Positions 49,986 to 64,000 of a DNA stretch of 64,000 nt are shown piece after piece. A program made the translations under genes and the position numbers. Each line of letters starts with the position of its first letter. The first letter of the stretch is position 1. This DNA comes from Rotaria sordida (Eukaryota; Rotifera; Eurotatoria; Philodinida; Philodinidae): the NCBI GenBank assembly GCA_905250125.1, contig CAJNOL010000737.1, positions 1 through 64,000 of the forward strand, in the 5' to 3' direction. The notes beneath the pieces were generated by a model, which made no database searches, was not told the DNA's origin, and saw only the letters and a list, made by a program, of their open reading frames with translations.

Positions 49986-50569
49986 GAGTCCCATGGGTAC
50001 GAATCTTGTTTAGGATTTTTCTAGTCTTATCGAGACCTCCTTGTGAACTCAGTATGAGGTTAAACAGAGAGTATCAGTTAGGATAGTTCCTTCGTAAGTA
50101 ATAAACGAAAGAATGTCGACTTTGATCTAAAGATAAGGTCTTTGATTGAAAGTACTCAAACGTGCATAATTTGGAATAAAAATGGCAAAGTGCATGTAGT
50201 TGATTATGCGTTAAGACAAAGATATATTGTTTTGATTTCTAATAATTTTAACTCTGACGAAATGTTTATAAAGAAAATGAATATCTTTACGATTTTAAAG
50301 ATGATATTGTTAATTATAAATATGCCGTGTATTGGATATTTATAGCAATTAGTTTTGTTGTCATATGTGAATCGAAATATTTCTATAATGCAATCATTAT
50401 GAATAATCTTGATTAAGTATTATTTTATTTACTTAAAGGTATTTTGGAATTTATTATCAGTATTATAATATTGATTAATCATTTTCAAATCGACTATATC
50501 CAATAGAAACCTTGATTAAAAATAGTGTAAAATGAACATGACTAAGTTTTATTAGACGGAAGTAATCTG

Positions 50570-52244
50570 TTAATGACAGTTTTGACAATTTGGTACACAA
50601 AGTTTGCCATTATCAACACGACATCGACAGCCTCCTGACGTATCACCGTGTCCTTTCGGACCCCAACGAGGACCTTGTGTTGGCCACTAATCAAAAGAAT
50701 AAACAAAAAAATTGTACAATGTTACAGACAACGATAATTTAACTAACGCAAATTTCTATTTTGCATTGACTACATTGAATCCAATCACAACCAGATATTT
50801 TTTGGATTATAATACGACAACCAGGACTAATGAACAAAACAAAATGTTACATTCTAATGAGCACTGTAAATTTATTTGATACGAAATAATTCATACCAAT
50901 ACATAACTTCTTTATTTTTAATCATTGCCTTTATACAAAACCAAAAAAAAAACAAGTTATAAATTTTATGATTTTATTTTTCTGTTTACCTCTAATTGTT
51001 CTTCATCTGTACGAACATTACTTTCATTCATCTCTCGCAACTTTGCATCTTGATATTCACGACCTACATAGGAAATAAACGAATAGACTTGTTTCGAACT
51101 GTTTACACTTACAGGTTTGACCTTCGTGTATTGACGAACACGTTATGCAAATCCAGTGTTTACAACCCTATGACAAATGAATTGATGAATTCTCAAAAGA
51201 AATTTAAAAAGAATTCATCTTTGACTTAAACTATACAATGAAATAATGTTAAGTTTTTTATATACTGTTAGAAAAAGAATGGAAGATTCATTCTTATTTT
51301 TATGCTTATCCTCAACATTTGAAAATATTTCTCTTTATGACAAAAGAAAATAATTACATTACAAAATATCATATTGTTAGCTTCTTCTGGTTCTATGAAC
51401 CACCAATGAGTACAATCAGGTGTAATACAATGAAATGTTTTATTACGACTTTCAGCAAAACGTACACCAATATCATTCAGCCGGCCGACTACTTTTTGAT
51501 CAGTTTTTAAATCTTTAGCTACCTGAAATATAGGACAACCTTGAGAAAATTCTCAACAAATATGTTTAATCCTTACACCTCGAAGTTCTCGTTCTGTAAT
51601 AAGTGCAGTACAATTGTCATGTGGACATTTAATTATTGGTTCTGTGCTAGTTTCAATCATTCTTAAAAGACATGGTTTACAAAATGGATGAAGACAATTA
51701 TGGAATAAGATTCCTTCATCTTTCTCAATTGTCTCCATACAAGTAATACAATCAAATGGCTCCTCATTCCGATAATAAGGCTCATCTTCTTGTGTACATA
51801 GTTCATTTAACAATGTTTTTGATCTTTGTTGATTCTGCTGTTGTGATGAAAGATTAATATCATTATCTTTAACAATTAGAAATTCTTCAAGACATGTTCG
51901 CAGTATTTTATGAAATTCATCACGTGAGTTTTTATTTAACCATAATCGGTATGTACTATTTGTTATATTGAGTATATCAGGTTCATTGACCGATGGTGCA
52001 AATATATATTGATTACGGCGAATAAGAGGACAAGTAAAAATTTCCTATAGAACCAACAATAATAAATTATATTTAGTCCATAATCCATTCTTACTGATTT
52101 ATCATTATTCATATCAATAGCTCGTAAAGCATAATCACCAATATCGTATTGACGCAATTCTATGATACATCGATTGAAATCTATATTTTTACTATTGATT
52201 GGACTCAGTTGAATACGACATTCACTATACACTTCCACACTCAT
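50570..52244 (-). CDS. RBCK1: HOIL-1/RBCK1-like RBR E3 ubiquitin ligase
   Basis: Eight exons (52095-52244, 51577-52044, 51358-51522, 51113-51167, 50990-51063, 50897-50928, 50748-50826, 50570-50686) join to 379 aa. RING1 starts at C149 ([27 protein letters not shown]). The IBR spans about 237-280 (HCITPDC..., [13 protein letters not shown]). RING2 begins at CPGC (315-318). C328 in SGCDWIQC matches the catalytic cysteine of HOIL-1. The C-terminus [19 protein letters not shown]...NCQNCH is diagnostic of HOIL-1. In animals HOIL-1 works in the LUBAC complex and can ester-link ubiquitin to Ser/Thr or sugars. The human protein (510 aa) starts with UBL and NZF domains. I cannot see either here; residues 1-125 look like a different, PH-like or degenerate domain. 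Intron 3 is long (190 bp). Confidence 0.9.
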
Positions 52245-55200
52245 ACTATCTAATAAGAGACGGCATCAAAATTCATAAGTATATAGATGAAAAATCTGAA
52301 ACAAAGATCAGCAGAGATGTATATATTAACTAAATAAAAAGGTTAGATAAAAGAATACGACTTGAAAAATAAATTATTGCTGACTGACAAAGATTAGTTA
52401 ACTCTTGGCCAATGAATGACAAGGCTGTTCTGTTATTAAATATTTAATTTATATATGACTATGTTGACGTTGAAAGTTGTCTAAAGAATAGTTTTTATCT
52501 AAATCTTTCTTAGTTTTTCATCAAAAAATATTCTCTATAATATAACGAACGTCTTCACAAGTCTAATTAATTTTCTTGACCTTTATATTTGCATCAGTGT
52601 CCGACATAAGGTCGCCTCAATCAACGTGATGTAACCCGAGCTCGGGTTACATCACGTTGATTGGGGCGACCTCATGTCGGACACTGGTATCAAATGATTA
52701 TAAGTATTATGTGTACAGCATGAAAACACATTGTCCCAAGTTATTGTATGAGTAAGCTTTGTATATTGGAAATCAAAATATTCACAAGAGTTATTGTTCA
52801 AACTTTTTAAGTATGTTTCTTTTTAAATTCACTTTTTATTCATCATTACGCGTACGCCTACCTTCAGTACGATCGATAGAAATACGGAAAACATACGACC
52901 AACGAAGAAAATAAAAGTCTTCCTGAGCGTCTATCGATCTAAAGACTCACAGAACAGTACGATTGTCGTAACATCAGCTAACAACTCTTGTAGACTAGTC
53001 TAGGAAAAATGTTAGATTTCTTCATCTAGAGACTTCAAAGAAAAGATCTAATTCAATTTTCATCGAATTGGCAATACATTTAGAATATTTGATTTTATCT
53101 ACATAATATATGTTTTAATATAAGAGCTTCGAATGCGAGTAAAGTTTTTAAATGAGCATGTTACTATTCCAGTTTTGTCTCAAAAATCCATAGAAAAAAT
53201 GGTGTCTTCGCAACTTTCAATTGAAGCAAAGTATGAGTCACTTTATTTTGTTTTTCAAAAACTAAAAAAATTTACATAAAATTTATATTAATGCATCAAA
53301 TTGAATGAGATAAATTGTTATGGAATGATCTTTTGTTGATACATAGCTAACATGAGCTGATGGATATTATTTTTTTCTTCGAATTACCTAAACTAATATT
53401 CGATAGAGTTTCCTTACATTATATGAAGCATAAATGGATTTTTGACAATATCCATTCAGATATACTAGATCAAAATTTATCAATGTTTTGAGTTAACTTT
53501 ATGAAGAAAAAAAGCATGAACACAAAATTTTTTTATTTATTTTCTAGGAAACACCAAAAGAAAACCCGTATTTTTTATATGTTGTTGAATTATATTTGAA
53601 ATGTATCGAATGGAAATCGTAAATTATTTCTTGACAAATTTAAGCTATAAAAGATCGACACAGAATTTTGTCACAACTTACGTTATACGTTCAATTATAA
53701 TTCTTTTCAAGTTGAAGTAGAATCGAAGGCTAGTTTTTCAATAATACAATCCTATTCAACTAGAAAAATTGCAAATTAAAACAGAAATTAAAAAAGAAGA
53801 AGTTACTTTTCTTTCTTCGAAAAAAAAACAAAATAGAGAATGTATCGCTTCAAACGTTGCGAATGAGATTTCCTACTTAACGAGTACAAAGTACAGGCGC
53901 ACAAACAAATGAAATTAATGAAAAGAAAACAGAACACGAGAGCATGACAAGAGACTGATGATCAACACACTGTTACTTATTTGCATCTTCTCTTTTCTTT
54001 TTTTCAACATCAATAGCCAACAGTCGACAAAAAAGTAATTCTCTATTAGACAGTTACATATTCACGTACAGAGTTGTAGTTTTATTGTTACATTTTCAAG
54101 GATGTCTCGAAATATTCTGGCATCGCACCAATACTTTGTAAAAAAAAGAGGAGAAAAAGAGGCATACAGTTTTCTAAATTCGACAACACTCATATGTTAT
54201 CAATATAGGTTGAATATGACTTGAAAGAGTAAAAAAGAAACGAAACTTTCAATTGTTCATACAGATTTTTGTGCAATTGCTCAACATTACTCAGAAAATG
54301 TGTGACACTTTTGTGTACCTATAATGAGGGAAAGCGAAAGAGTTCATCGAATTAGAAAGATACAATGAGTTCCTTTGTTTTGGCAGAAAAACGGAAGAAG
54401 TCAAGCGAATTATCTTAATCCATATATGAATCCCGAATTTATGACTGATGCATCGATGGTATTCGAAATCGAGTGAAGTAAGTAAAGAAAAATTTAGCTG
54501 TACGATTATTAGACACGTCGACTTCAACGAAATGGGTCGCATAAAGTAATTGGAAGGATAGGAAGAAAAGCCTATCTATGTATGAACTTTTCATTTTTGA
54601 CTCGGAAAGCTTTTTTGAGTTTTCTCTACAGTGTTAAAAAATAGAATCTTATCTTCTTTCCATAAGCGACAACCTATAAAAATATGTGAGAGCAACAATT
54701 TCTAAGAAGAAATAAAAATCATTCGAAAAAAAGTCTCGTTCAAAAAATTTGTTTTAACTAAAGAGAAATTCTACAGATCCTTTCTCAATTATTAGTCTTC
54801 ATTTCTACATCCAAATTTTGGCGTTAGATTCTGTGAAACCGCTAGAGACATCTATAAGACTGAGCATTCTTTTAAAACTTTACCAATTTCAATTAAATAC
54901 GTGCCATTTTTCTATAAGAGTTTTTAGACTTTTAGAAAGCATCAGTGAACTCCTGGTAAATTTACGACAACTCCATTGAAATAAAAATTAGTCTTTGAAC
55001 ACTATCAGAATCTTCTAGAACTTCGAACGTTTATAAAAAATCACTTAGTCAACGGGTTTTCGAAGTAGAGCATTCGTAGTTGAAATCTCTCTTGAAAAAT
55101 AGAGGAACATTTTTATGTATTGCTATCGGAGTTGCACAACGTTCCTTTGCGGATACCGAGCTAGAACGAAATTGGCGTTGGAAAAAGTTGCAAATACTTT

Positions 55201-56039
55201 CTTTTGTCGCAATATACTTTACATGCATGACAGGGATACTCAATCGGCCAAAACTTTTCGCATTTTATCGAAGATGTAGTGAACATTCTTATTGATTGTG
55301 TCTTTGAACGACACAAGAGAAAACAAACGCCACATTCCAATAATGATGCGCTCATGAGCAAATGAAAGGTCAGTTAGATACTCATACAACATTCAAGATC
55401 TTTCGAGTTATGTGGATTTATGTCATTATCGAATACAAAAGTCTCGTAACGATGGATATCACTTTTCTTTTACAGAATATATTGCATAGAAGTTCAGATC
55501 TACGTCTCCTGAGAGACTTAAAAAGTATTTTTCGAAGCTTCATTGAGAAAAATAACAATTGTTTAAAACAGTTTAATTATCGTGAAGACTATTGAAAACA
55601 TTTTCTGATATTCAAAAAACGAAATAAATACAGAAAAGAGATATCAGAACACTAATCCATATATCTTATCTGCCAGGCCAAAATAGGTTATTGCATTTTT
55701 CTTTTTAATATTAATAGTTTATGGTGCCATGCTGAAATTCACAATAAAATAAGATAATAGAAAAAAAAAGAATAAGATTCGAGAAATTAAAAAAAGAAAT
55801 TAACAAACACGATATCAAATTACACCTCCACACAGGTAATTGCATTATAGTATTGACTCATGGCAAATATTTTGAGAGATAAACGTCACTACTTCAATAA
55901 AAATACTGTTCTTGCGAAATCATTCTTTAAGCATGTGCCTATGTTTCGCAATACTTGTTGTTCTTTCATCATATCATTTAGTAGCAAGTGAGATATTTAA
56001 ATAGAAATAATTTTTCGAAAGAATCTTAAAATAGTTCTA
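52245..56039. other. Intergenic region with a 92-bp palindrome
   Basis: 3.8 kb with no supported gene. The only clear structure is the palindrome at 52595-52686 (separate entry). Overlapping frames on both strands at 55049-55361 have no domain features. Confidence 0.4.
52595..52686. repeat. 92-bp near-perfect palindrome without a spacer
   Basis: Two 46-bp arms meet at 52640/52641 (CCCGAG|CTCGGG). They run from CAGTGTCCGACAT outward on the left to its complement on the right. Only two positions mismatch, and both are A/G or T/C changes that would still pair as G-U in an RNA. GC content is clearly above the surroundings. No direct repeat flanks it, so origin as a transposon remnant is not proven. 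Confidence 0.9.
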
Positions 56040-57819
56040 ATGACAAAAACGTGGCCGATTTTCTTCTCGAGTTCATCTCCATGGGCATTGCACAAAATAA
56101 TCTTCGATATAATAATTGTTGTAAAACCATTTAATTTAATTCAATGGTTCATACTGGGTGTCAGTTCAATGATATTAACTACTTATTTGAATGTGTACTT
56201 TTTCTCTACCATTACAATAAATGTCACTCAAGGTTTGAAATATCTCATTTTACTAATCATATTTGAAAATGTCACATCTTACTGCTTACTCAAACAGAAT
56301 CTAGCAAAGAAGACGTTTGTACTTGATTTTTTAAAACAATTTCAAACAAAATTGAATCAACGAATACTAAGTACTAATTGGATCAAGATTAAATTATCTG
56401 ATCAAGTGGAAGTTCGACGAAAGATTGAAGAAGCTTCGTCTTCTGTTCAATTTCTTGTCGAAGACATGATTGTGCAATTGAGAGAAGTTTCAAAATTTAT
56501 TATGACAGTGATAACCATATTTTATATATGTCCTATTGCAACTGTATTTATCGGTATTGTTTATTTCTATTTCTATAGACTTTATCTAAACAAGAAGAGT
56601 AATGAATTACTTGCTGTTAAATTGAAAATGATTGAAAAATTTGATAAATTACATTCAAAATATTCACGCGCAAATGCAAACATGTTCGAATATGTCATTC
56701 ATCATGAAAAAGACAAAATTATCAATATTACAAATGAATTAAGGATTGATATGGAAAAAGAATGGTTTTTACTTGATTATCTTTATGCTAAATTATCATT
56801 CAAAGAAGATATACTCGGTAAAACATGTACATTTATAAATATTGTTGTATACTACTTATTGAATGGAACTAGTACATTTATCATTCCATTGTATCATTAC
56901 TTATCGACCTTGACTGACACGATTCATACGTTTCTAATTTCCTATATAACTTATTTAAGAGTGATAAAAGACTACGATCTTGTTAAACCAATACTTGAAG
57001 AGTATGATGAACGAATTAATGCCGAACAAATAGATTTGAGTTCGGAATTACAAATTCGAGATCTTTCATTTCGATATGAAGGTAAACGAGAAGCATTCCA
57101 TTTACAATATCATGGTTTATTAACATTCAAAATGGGAGAAGCCATATTAATTACGGGAAAAAGTGGAGCAGGTAAGGTTTTCTCATTGTATAATCATCTT
57201 TTAGAAATTTGCTGATATAATGGCAAATATTATTCTAGGTAAATCGACTTTCTATGATATTTTAAATGGTTCAATACCAGTAAAGGATTATTCGGCTAAG
57301 ATAAAAATTGATGACAGACAAGAATCAATGACTCTTCATTCAATTGAAAAGTGTCGAACAATGGTTTTACAAGATAGTGACATGGATTATCGATCGACTA
57401 TCTACAGTATGATCACTGATATTGACGAAGATGAAGTGAAACAAAAGAGAACGTCAGAACTCGATTCACTCGTATGGGAATTTCTTCGTCTCGTTCAAAT
57501 TGATGATTTCGTTCAAAATGAATTCAATGGAGATCTCGATGAAGCAATGGAAAATAAACTTAGTGGTGGACAAAAGACACGATTATTATTGGCACGTGCC
57601 TTGTATCGTGCTCATCATCGCCATGCTTCTCTACTTATTCTTGATGAACCTGATCAAGGTTTACCTGCTGAGACGACAGTGAACATTATTGACAATATTA
57701 TGAAATGGTATCGATCCAAGGGTATTCTTATTCTAACGTTACACACTGAACGAGCACATTTACTCAACTTTGATCAAATTCTACATATTGAAGAAGGAAT
57801 TATAACAAAGATTAAATAG
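56040..57819 (+). CDS. ABC half-transporter (membrane domain plus ATPase)
   Basis: Two exons (56040-57171 and 57239-57819) joined across a 67-bp intron encode 570 aa. Residues 1-320 form a membrane domain with about six hydrophobic segments (e.g. FNLIQWFILGVSSMILTTYL, KFIMTVITIFYICPIATVFI). The nucleotide-binding domain follows. Walker A is ITGKSGAGKST and the intron falls exactly inside it, after GAG. The Q-loop is near RTMVLQDSD, the signature is NKLSGGQKTRLLLARAL, Walker B is SLLILDEPDQG, and the switch His is in LTLHTE. All key ATPase residues are present. A half-transporter must pair with another copy. The membrane domain is too divergent to assign a subfamily or substrate. The start at 56040 was chosen because it is the first Met of the open frame. 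Confidence 0.87.
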
Positions 57820-58315
57820 CATTGATTAATCACATAGGAAAGTGTCTCTCGAGTTGTTATGCTTCGGTTGAATTCTAGTGTTATAGAATATATATATATA
57901 TATATTTCAAATTTGTTGTTATTGTTTCTTACTTCTCCTGATGATTTTTCTCGTTAACTTAAATTTCTAGTGTGCAGTAACTAGAAAATTGTATTCTAGC
58001 GCTATCCGCATTGGTTTGCATGATTTCTATGTTTGTGTAATCATTTTAACTATAAAAAAAAGAAAAACTTTGTTTCCTTTTGAATGAAAGAATTTTTAAA
58101 AGTGTAACCATCGCCATTGTTTCCTCTAAATTCATTGTTGGTCTTCTTGCAGGTGAAACATAAATACTTCAAGAATCTATCTTGACAAGACTTTTGAAAT
58201 TTTAAAATACGATGTATTTACAATGCATCGAACTGAACTCGAACATGGCGATGCAAATCATTTTCATTGTTGAAGTTGAAATTGCTCGACGAAATCAAGT
58301 GATCATTCTTCCATA
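57820..58315. other. Intergenic region 3' of the ABC gene
   Basis: About 500 bp with a short TA microsatellite at about 57888-57904 and no gene. The last two bases (58314-58315, TA) are the left duplication of the next element. Confidence 0.4.
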
Positions 58316-60014
58316 GGCGTGTTCCATGAGAAAATCATCTTGAGAATGGCTGAGTGTATCGAGTTGTCCTATGGATCTTAAAGGTTTCTTGATACGCTCT
58401 TTCCTTTTGTTTCTAGAAAGTTTTCTTCAAAATGCTCGGAAGTACGGTTTCTAGAAAATCGTGGTTTTTTAGGTATCGTACCCGGGAAAAATACGTTTTT
58501 GAAAAAAATGAGATTTAGAAAAAACTTTTGAGTGTGATATTCAGATTCAGCATGGAAAGAAGAACATTTTTAAAAAAATTCAAGTCTCTAACACAAAACC
58601 TAGACTTGTCAATTGGTTTTCAAATTTTAAAAACTTCATTTTTCCTAAATTTGGAATAACTCAAGATGGATAGATGATATAATGCTGATTCAAACGCTAA
58701 TCGATAGAGAATTTAAAACTGAACAAATGTAGGTGTTTGACAATATTCATATACCAGGAGACATTGGTTTTCTGTAGTATCTTTAGAAAACTCTTTCTCT
58801 AACTTAGCGTATATTCCAATTTTTTTGAGTTTTTGAACTTCATTATTGAGTTTTTTATGGTTTCTACAATCATAAAAGAATTAGAATATGATAGTTGACT
58901 ACTGAAAATGCTTTTTACATTTATATGAACGTACTTTAGTCCAATTTGCGCGCATGCTAATAAGGCCATGATAATATTTCTCGTTTTTTTGTTTACACAG
59001 ATGCTGTCTGGACAATGCTTAGATGATGTGTCACACTAAGATCATTAATGTTGACAGACAAAATATCACACTATTTTTTCAATATTATAGGATCAGTTGA
59101 CAGGCGAAAGAATGAAACTTTACGTCGCTCTTTGCCCACATGACCGAACTTTTTCGGACAACCAACAACTATACAACTAGAAGGCATAATATAAAACACA
59201 ACAAATACTCACGTCTTATTATGAAGTAAGAAATGAATGACACAAAAGTTATAAATAGAGTAAAATGACTGTGCACGTCCATTTATACAAAGAAATCGAG
59301 AGAAGAAGACGTTAGCAGACTAGACATCATCTGTATAAATAAAAAGAAAGGAAACTTCATTATGACTTTATAGCATGCGCACAAACTGGACTAAAGTACG
59401 TTCATATAAATGTAAAAAGCATTTTCAGTAGTCAACTATCATATTCTAATTCTTTTATAATTGTAGAAACCATAAAAAGCTGAATAATGAAGTTTAAAAC
59501 TCAAAAAAATTAGAATATACGCTAAATTAGAGAAAGAATTTTCTAAACATACTACAGAAAACCAATGTCTCCTGATATGTGAATATTGTTAAACATTTAC
59601 GTTTGTTCAGTTTTAAATTCTCTATCGATTGGCATTTGAATCAGCATTATATCATCTATTCATCTTGAGTTATTCCAAATTTAGGAAAAATGAAGTTTTT
59701 AAAATTTGAAAACCAATTGACACGTCTAGGTTTTGTGTTAGAGACTTGAATTTTTTTAAAAATGTTCTTCTTTCCATGCTGAATCTGAATATCACACTCA
59801 AAAGTTTTTTTCTAAATCTCATTTTTTTCAAAAACGTATTTTTTCCGGGTACGATACCTAAAAAACCACGATTTTCTAGAAACCGTACTTCCAAGTATTT
59901 TGAAGAAAACTTTCTAGAGACAAAAGGAAAGAGCGTGTCAAGAAACCATTAAGATCCATAGGACAACTCGATGCACTCAGCCATTCTCAAGATGGTTTTC
60001 TCATGAGACACGCC
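58316..60014. mobile_element. 1.7-kb foldback element with ~665-bp terminal inverted repeats and TA ends
   Basis: The left arm (58316-about 58983) and right arm (about 59352-60014) match in reverse complement at roughly 90%, from the terminal GGCGTGT-(T/C)-(C/T)-CATGAGAAAA to an inner TACTTTAGTCCA...GCGCATGCTA block. A TA lies directly outside both ends (58314-58315 and 60015-60016), the duplication made by Tc1/mariner-type transposases. The ~370-bp spacer has no open frame, so the element is non-autonomous. Open frames within the arms (59670-59952, both strands) are mirror artefacts. Confidence 0.85.
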
Positions 60015-60879
60015 TATTATTATAGGAATCATTAATTATCCCGTAAAACATTTGAATGAGCTTTTATCGAGTAACAAAAATGTTTTGCGGAAGGACATCC
60101 AGATATCGGTGTTACTTTGCATTATATGAGATCGAATTTTTGCGAATTAAAAGGTACAAACGGGCTATTAAATGCTGTATCCTAACAGTGTGAATACACT
60201 CGCATGATTGATGCATCCATATCTTTTTGAAATTAACTCAATCAAACAGAAAATTCAAATTTTTGAACAAAAACAATATTCTTCACTATTGATGAGGCAG
60301 TAAAAATGTTTTTGCTTGTTTGTCAATGTATAATCAAGTTTATTCATAATAATAATTTGAACAGTGTAAAAACTGAGTTTTTTTTTGGAGGTATAAGCAG
60401 TGAGTAACAGGTATACTTGAAGAACATAACAATATTTAGTACTTTTTGCTATCACTATACATTTTAACGAGGATATGTCTCGTTGTAGTTATCACTTCTA
60501 TGTAATTTCTTTGTCAAATTCAATCTTTCAAGTCAACAACAATAAAAATCCATCCTATCAACAATTCCATTCTTTTATTACTCCCGTTAAGAAAATGTAT
60601 GCTGAAAGACTTGCTCGTGAGTATGAAGCTGTTCATGAATACTACATTCTTCTCGACAATACCATCTTTGATCCAATGATTGAGAAAGTAGAACATTATT
60701 TAATCAACGAAAAATTTCATATCAATCAAAATATATAATTATTTATTTATTAAACAATATAAGGCTCGTTGTAGAGAACAGAAAAAATGAATAACTGGAA
60801 TGTGACTAACTGACAAAATAATAATAAAAATGACTAGAATTTATATTATCAAATAAAATGACTTTTATCAAAAATGCTT
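60015..60879. other. Intergenic region with one small open frame
   Basis: The plus-strand frame 60475-60738 ends in KKMYAERLAREYEAVHEYYI and 29 further residues. It has a more protein-like composition than other short frames here and could be a gene fragment, but I do not recognise it. No other feature was seen. Confidence 0.3.
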
Positions 60880-63713
<2,834 letters not shown>

Positions 63714-63908
63714 TATTATCTTAAAAAAAAAAAAAGAGCAAAGAAAAAAAAATATAATATACGAACGTAAAGGTGTATATATATATATATATATTGCACA
63801 CAAAAGAGAAAAAAAAAGAGAAACAACAATAATTAAAGATTTACAAGATCAAATTAAAAAAAATATATAGAAATATATTGGAATATGGCATAAAATGTAA
63901 ATAAATGT

Positions 63909-64000
63909 TTAATTTGTTTTTGTTCGATTTGTTGAACTAGCTGCTTCTTTTATTGAATTTACCGTTTTTGATAACCATCTAACAGTTGAACTATTATTAT
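63909..64000 (-). CDS. 3' end of a possible further gene (partial)
   Basis: The minus strand entering at 64000 is open for about 29 codons (NNSSTVRWLSKTVNSIKEAA, then SSTNRTKTN) up to the stop at 63909-63911. The composition is protein-like and the frame is open to the window edge, but no family can be named from so short a piece. It lies about 195 bp upstream of the DDAH start on the same strand. Confidence 0.35.
   Translation of the reverse strand, partial: NNSSTVRWLSKTVNSIKEAASSTNRTKTN

Noticed and set aside
55049..55361. Overlapping frames of 64-71 codons on both strands
   Set aside because: No domain, no splice-linked neighbours and no repeat structure; likely chance.
59670..59952. Overlapping 68-74 codon frames on opposite strands
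   Set aside because: They are within a terminal inverted repeat and are reverse-complement shadows.

Overview
The window looks like nuclear DNA from a small invertebrate, most likely a bdelloid rotifer. It is strongly AT-rich. Genes are compact and broken by many 45-65 bp GT-AG introns. Several products are typical animal proteins (TMEM184, ATRAID, ANKMY1, HOIL-1/RBCK1, DDAH). A BAHD-type acyltransferase (a plant/fungal family) and a fungal-looking NmrA reductase sit among them. Two short clusters resemble the TGTGGG telomere repeat I recall for bdelloids. The species assignment is an inference, not a search result.

Layout. 1-15,490 is gene-poor and repeat-rich: one GPCR (4271-5464), four inverted-repeat elements (2950-3905, 6118-6479, 6789-9446, 9633-10142) and a faint fifth (about 680-1800). 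The 6789-9446 element has about 250-bp terminal inverted repeats, a broken transposase-like gene and a 70-bp tandem array ordered as a 210-bp higher-order repeat. 15,490-24,286 is the gene-dense core: a penta-EF-hand protein (-), then TMEM184, ATRAID, a zinc-free quinone-oxidoreductase-like MDR protein and a PP2C phosphatase (all +). 28,140-32,259 holds ANKMY1 (-, 15 exons). 35,099-35,850 is a MAM-domain pseudogene. Next come an intronless BAHD-like acyltransferase (37,553-38,923, -) and an NmrA-like reductase (41,148-42,187, -). 46,154-46,707 is an unrecognised one-span membrane protein whose start codon is split by an intron. 50,570-52,244 is a HOIL-1-like RBR E3 ligase (-). 56,040-57,819 is an ABC half-transporter with an intron inside Walker A (+). 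60,880-63,713 is a DDAH homologue (-) whose 1.7-kb first intron carries a hairpin element. The last 92 bases hold the 3' end of another possible minus-strand gene.

There is no operon-like logic; the genes are unrelated housekeeping, signalling and metabolic genes. What links the window is a high density of foldback DNA: at least eight clear inverted-repeat structures from 92 bp to 2.7 kb. Two of them (about 26,535-27,155 and 49,650-49,985) share core sequence and form one family. One has a clean 9-bp target-site duplication, and one is bounded by TA dinucleotides.

Points most worth a second look are: the DDAH homologue, where the catalytic cysteine position reads Asn and a Cys lies two residues later; the 92-bp near-perfect palindrome at 52,595-52,686; the 6118-6479 foldback element with its 9-bp duplication; and the split start codon. 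All splice structures are manual reconstructions from GT-AG signals, reading frame and family resemblance. No alignment or search was run.
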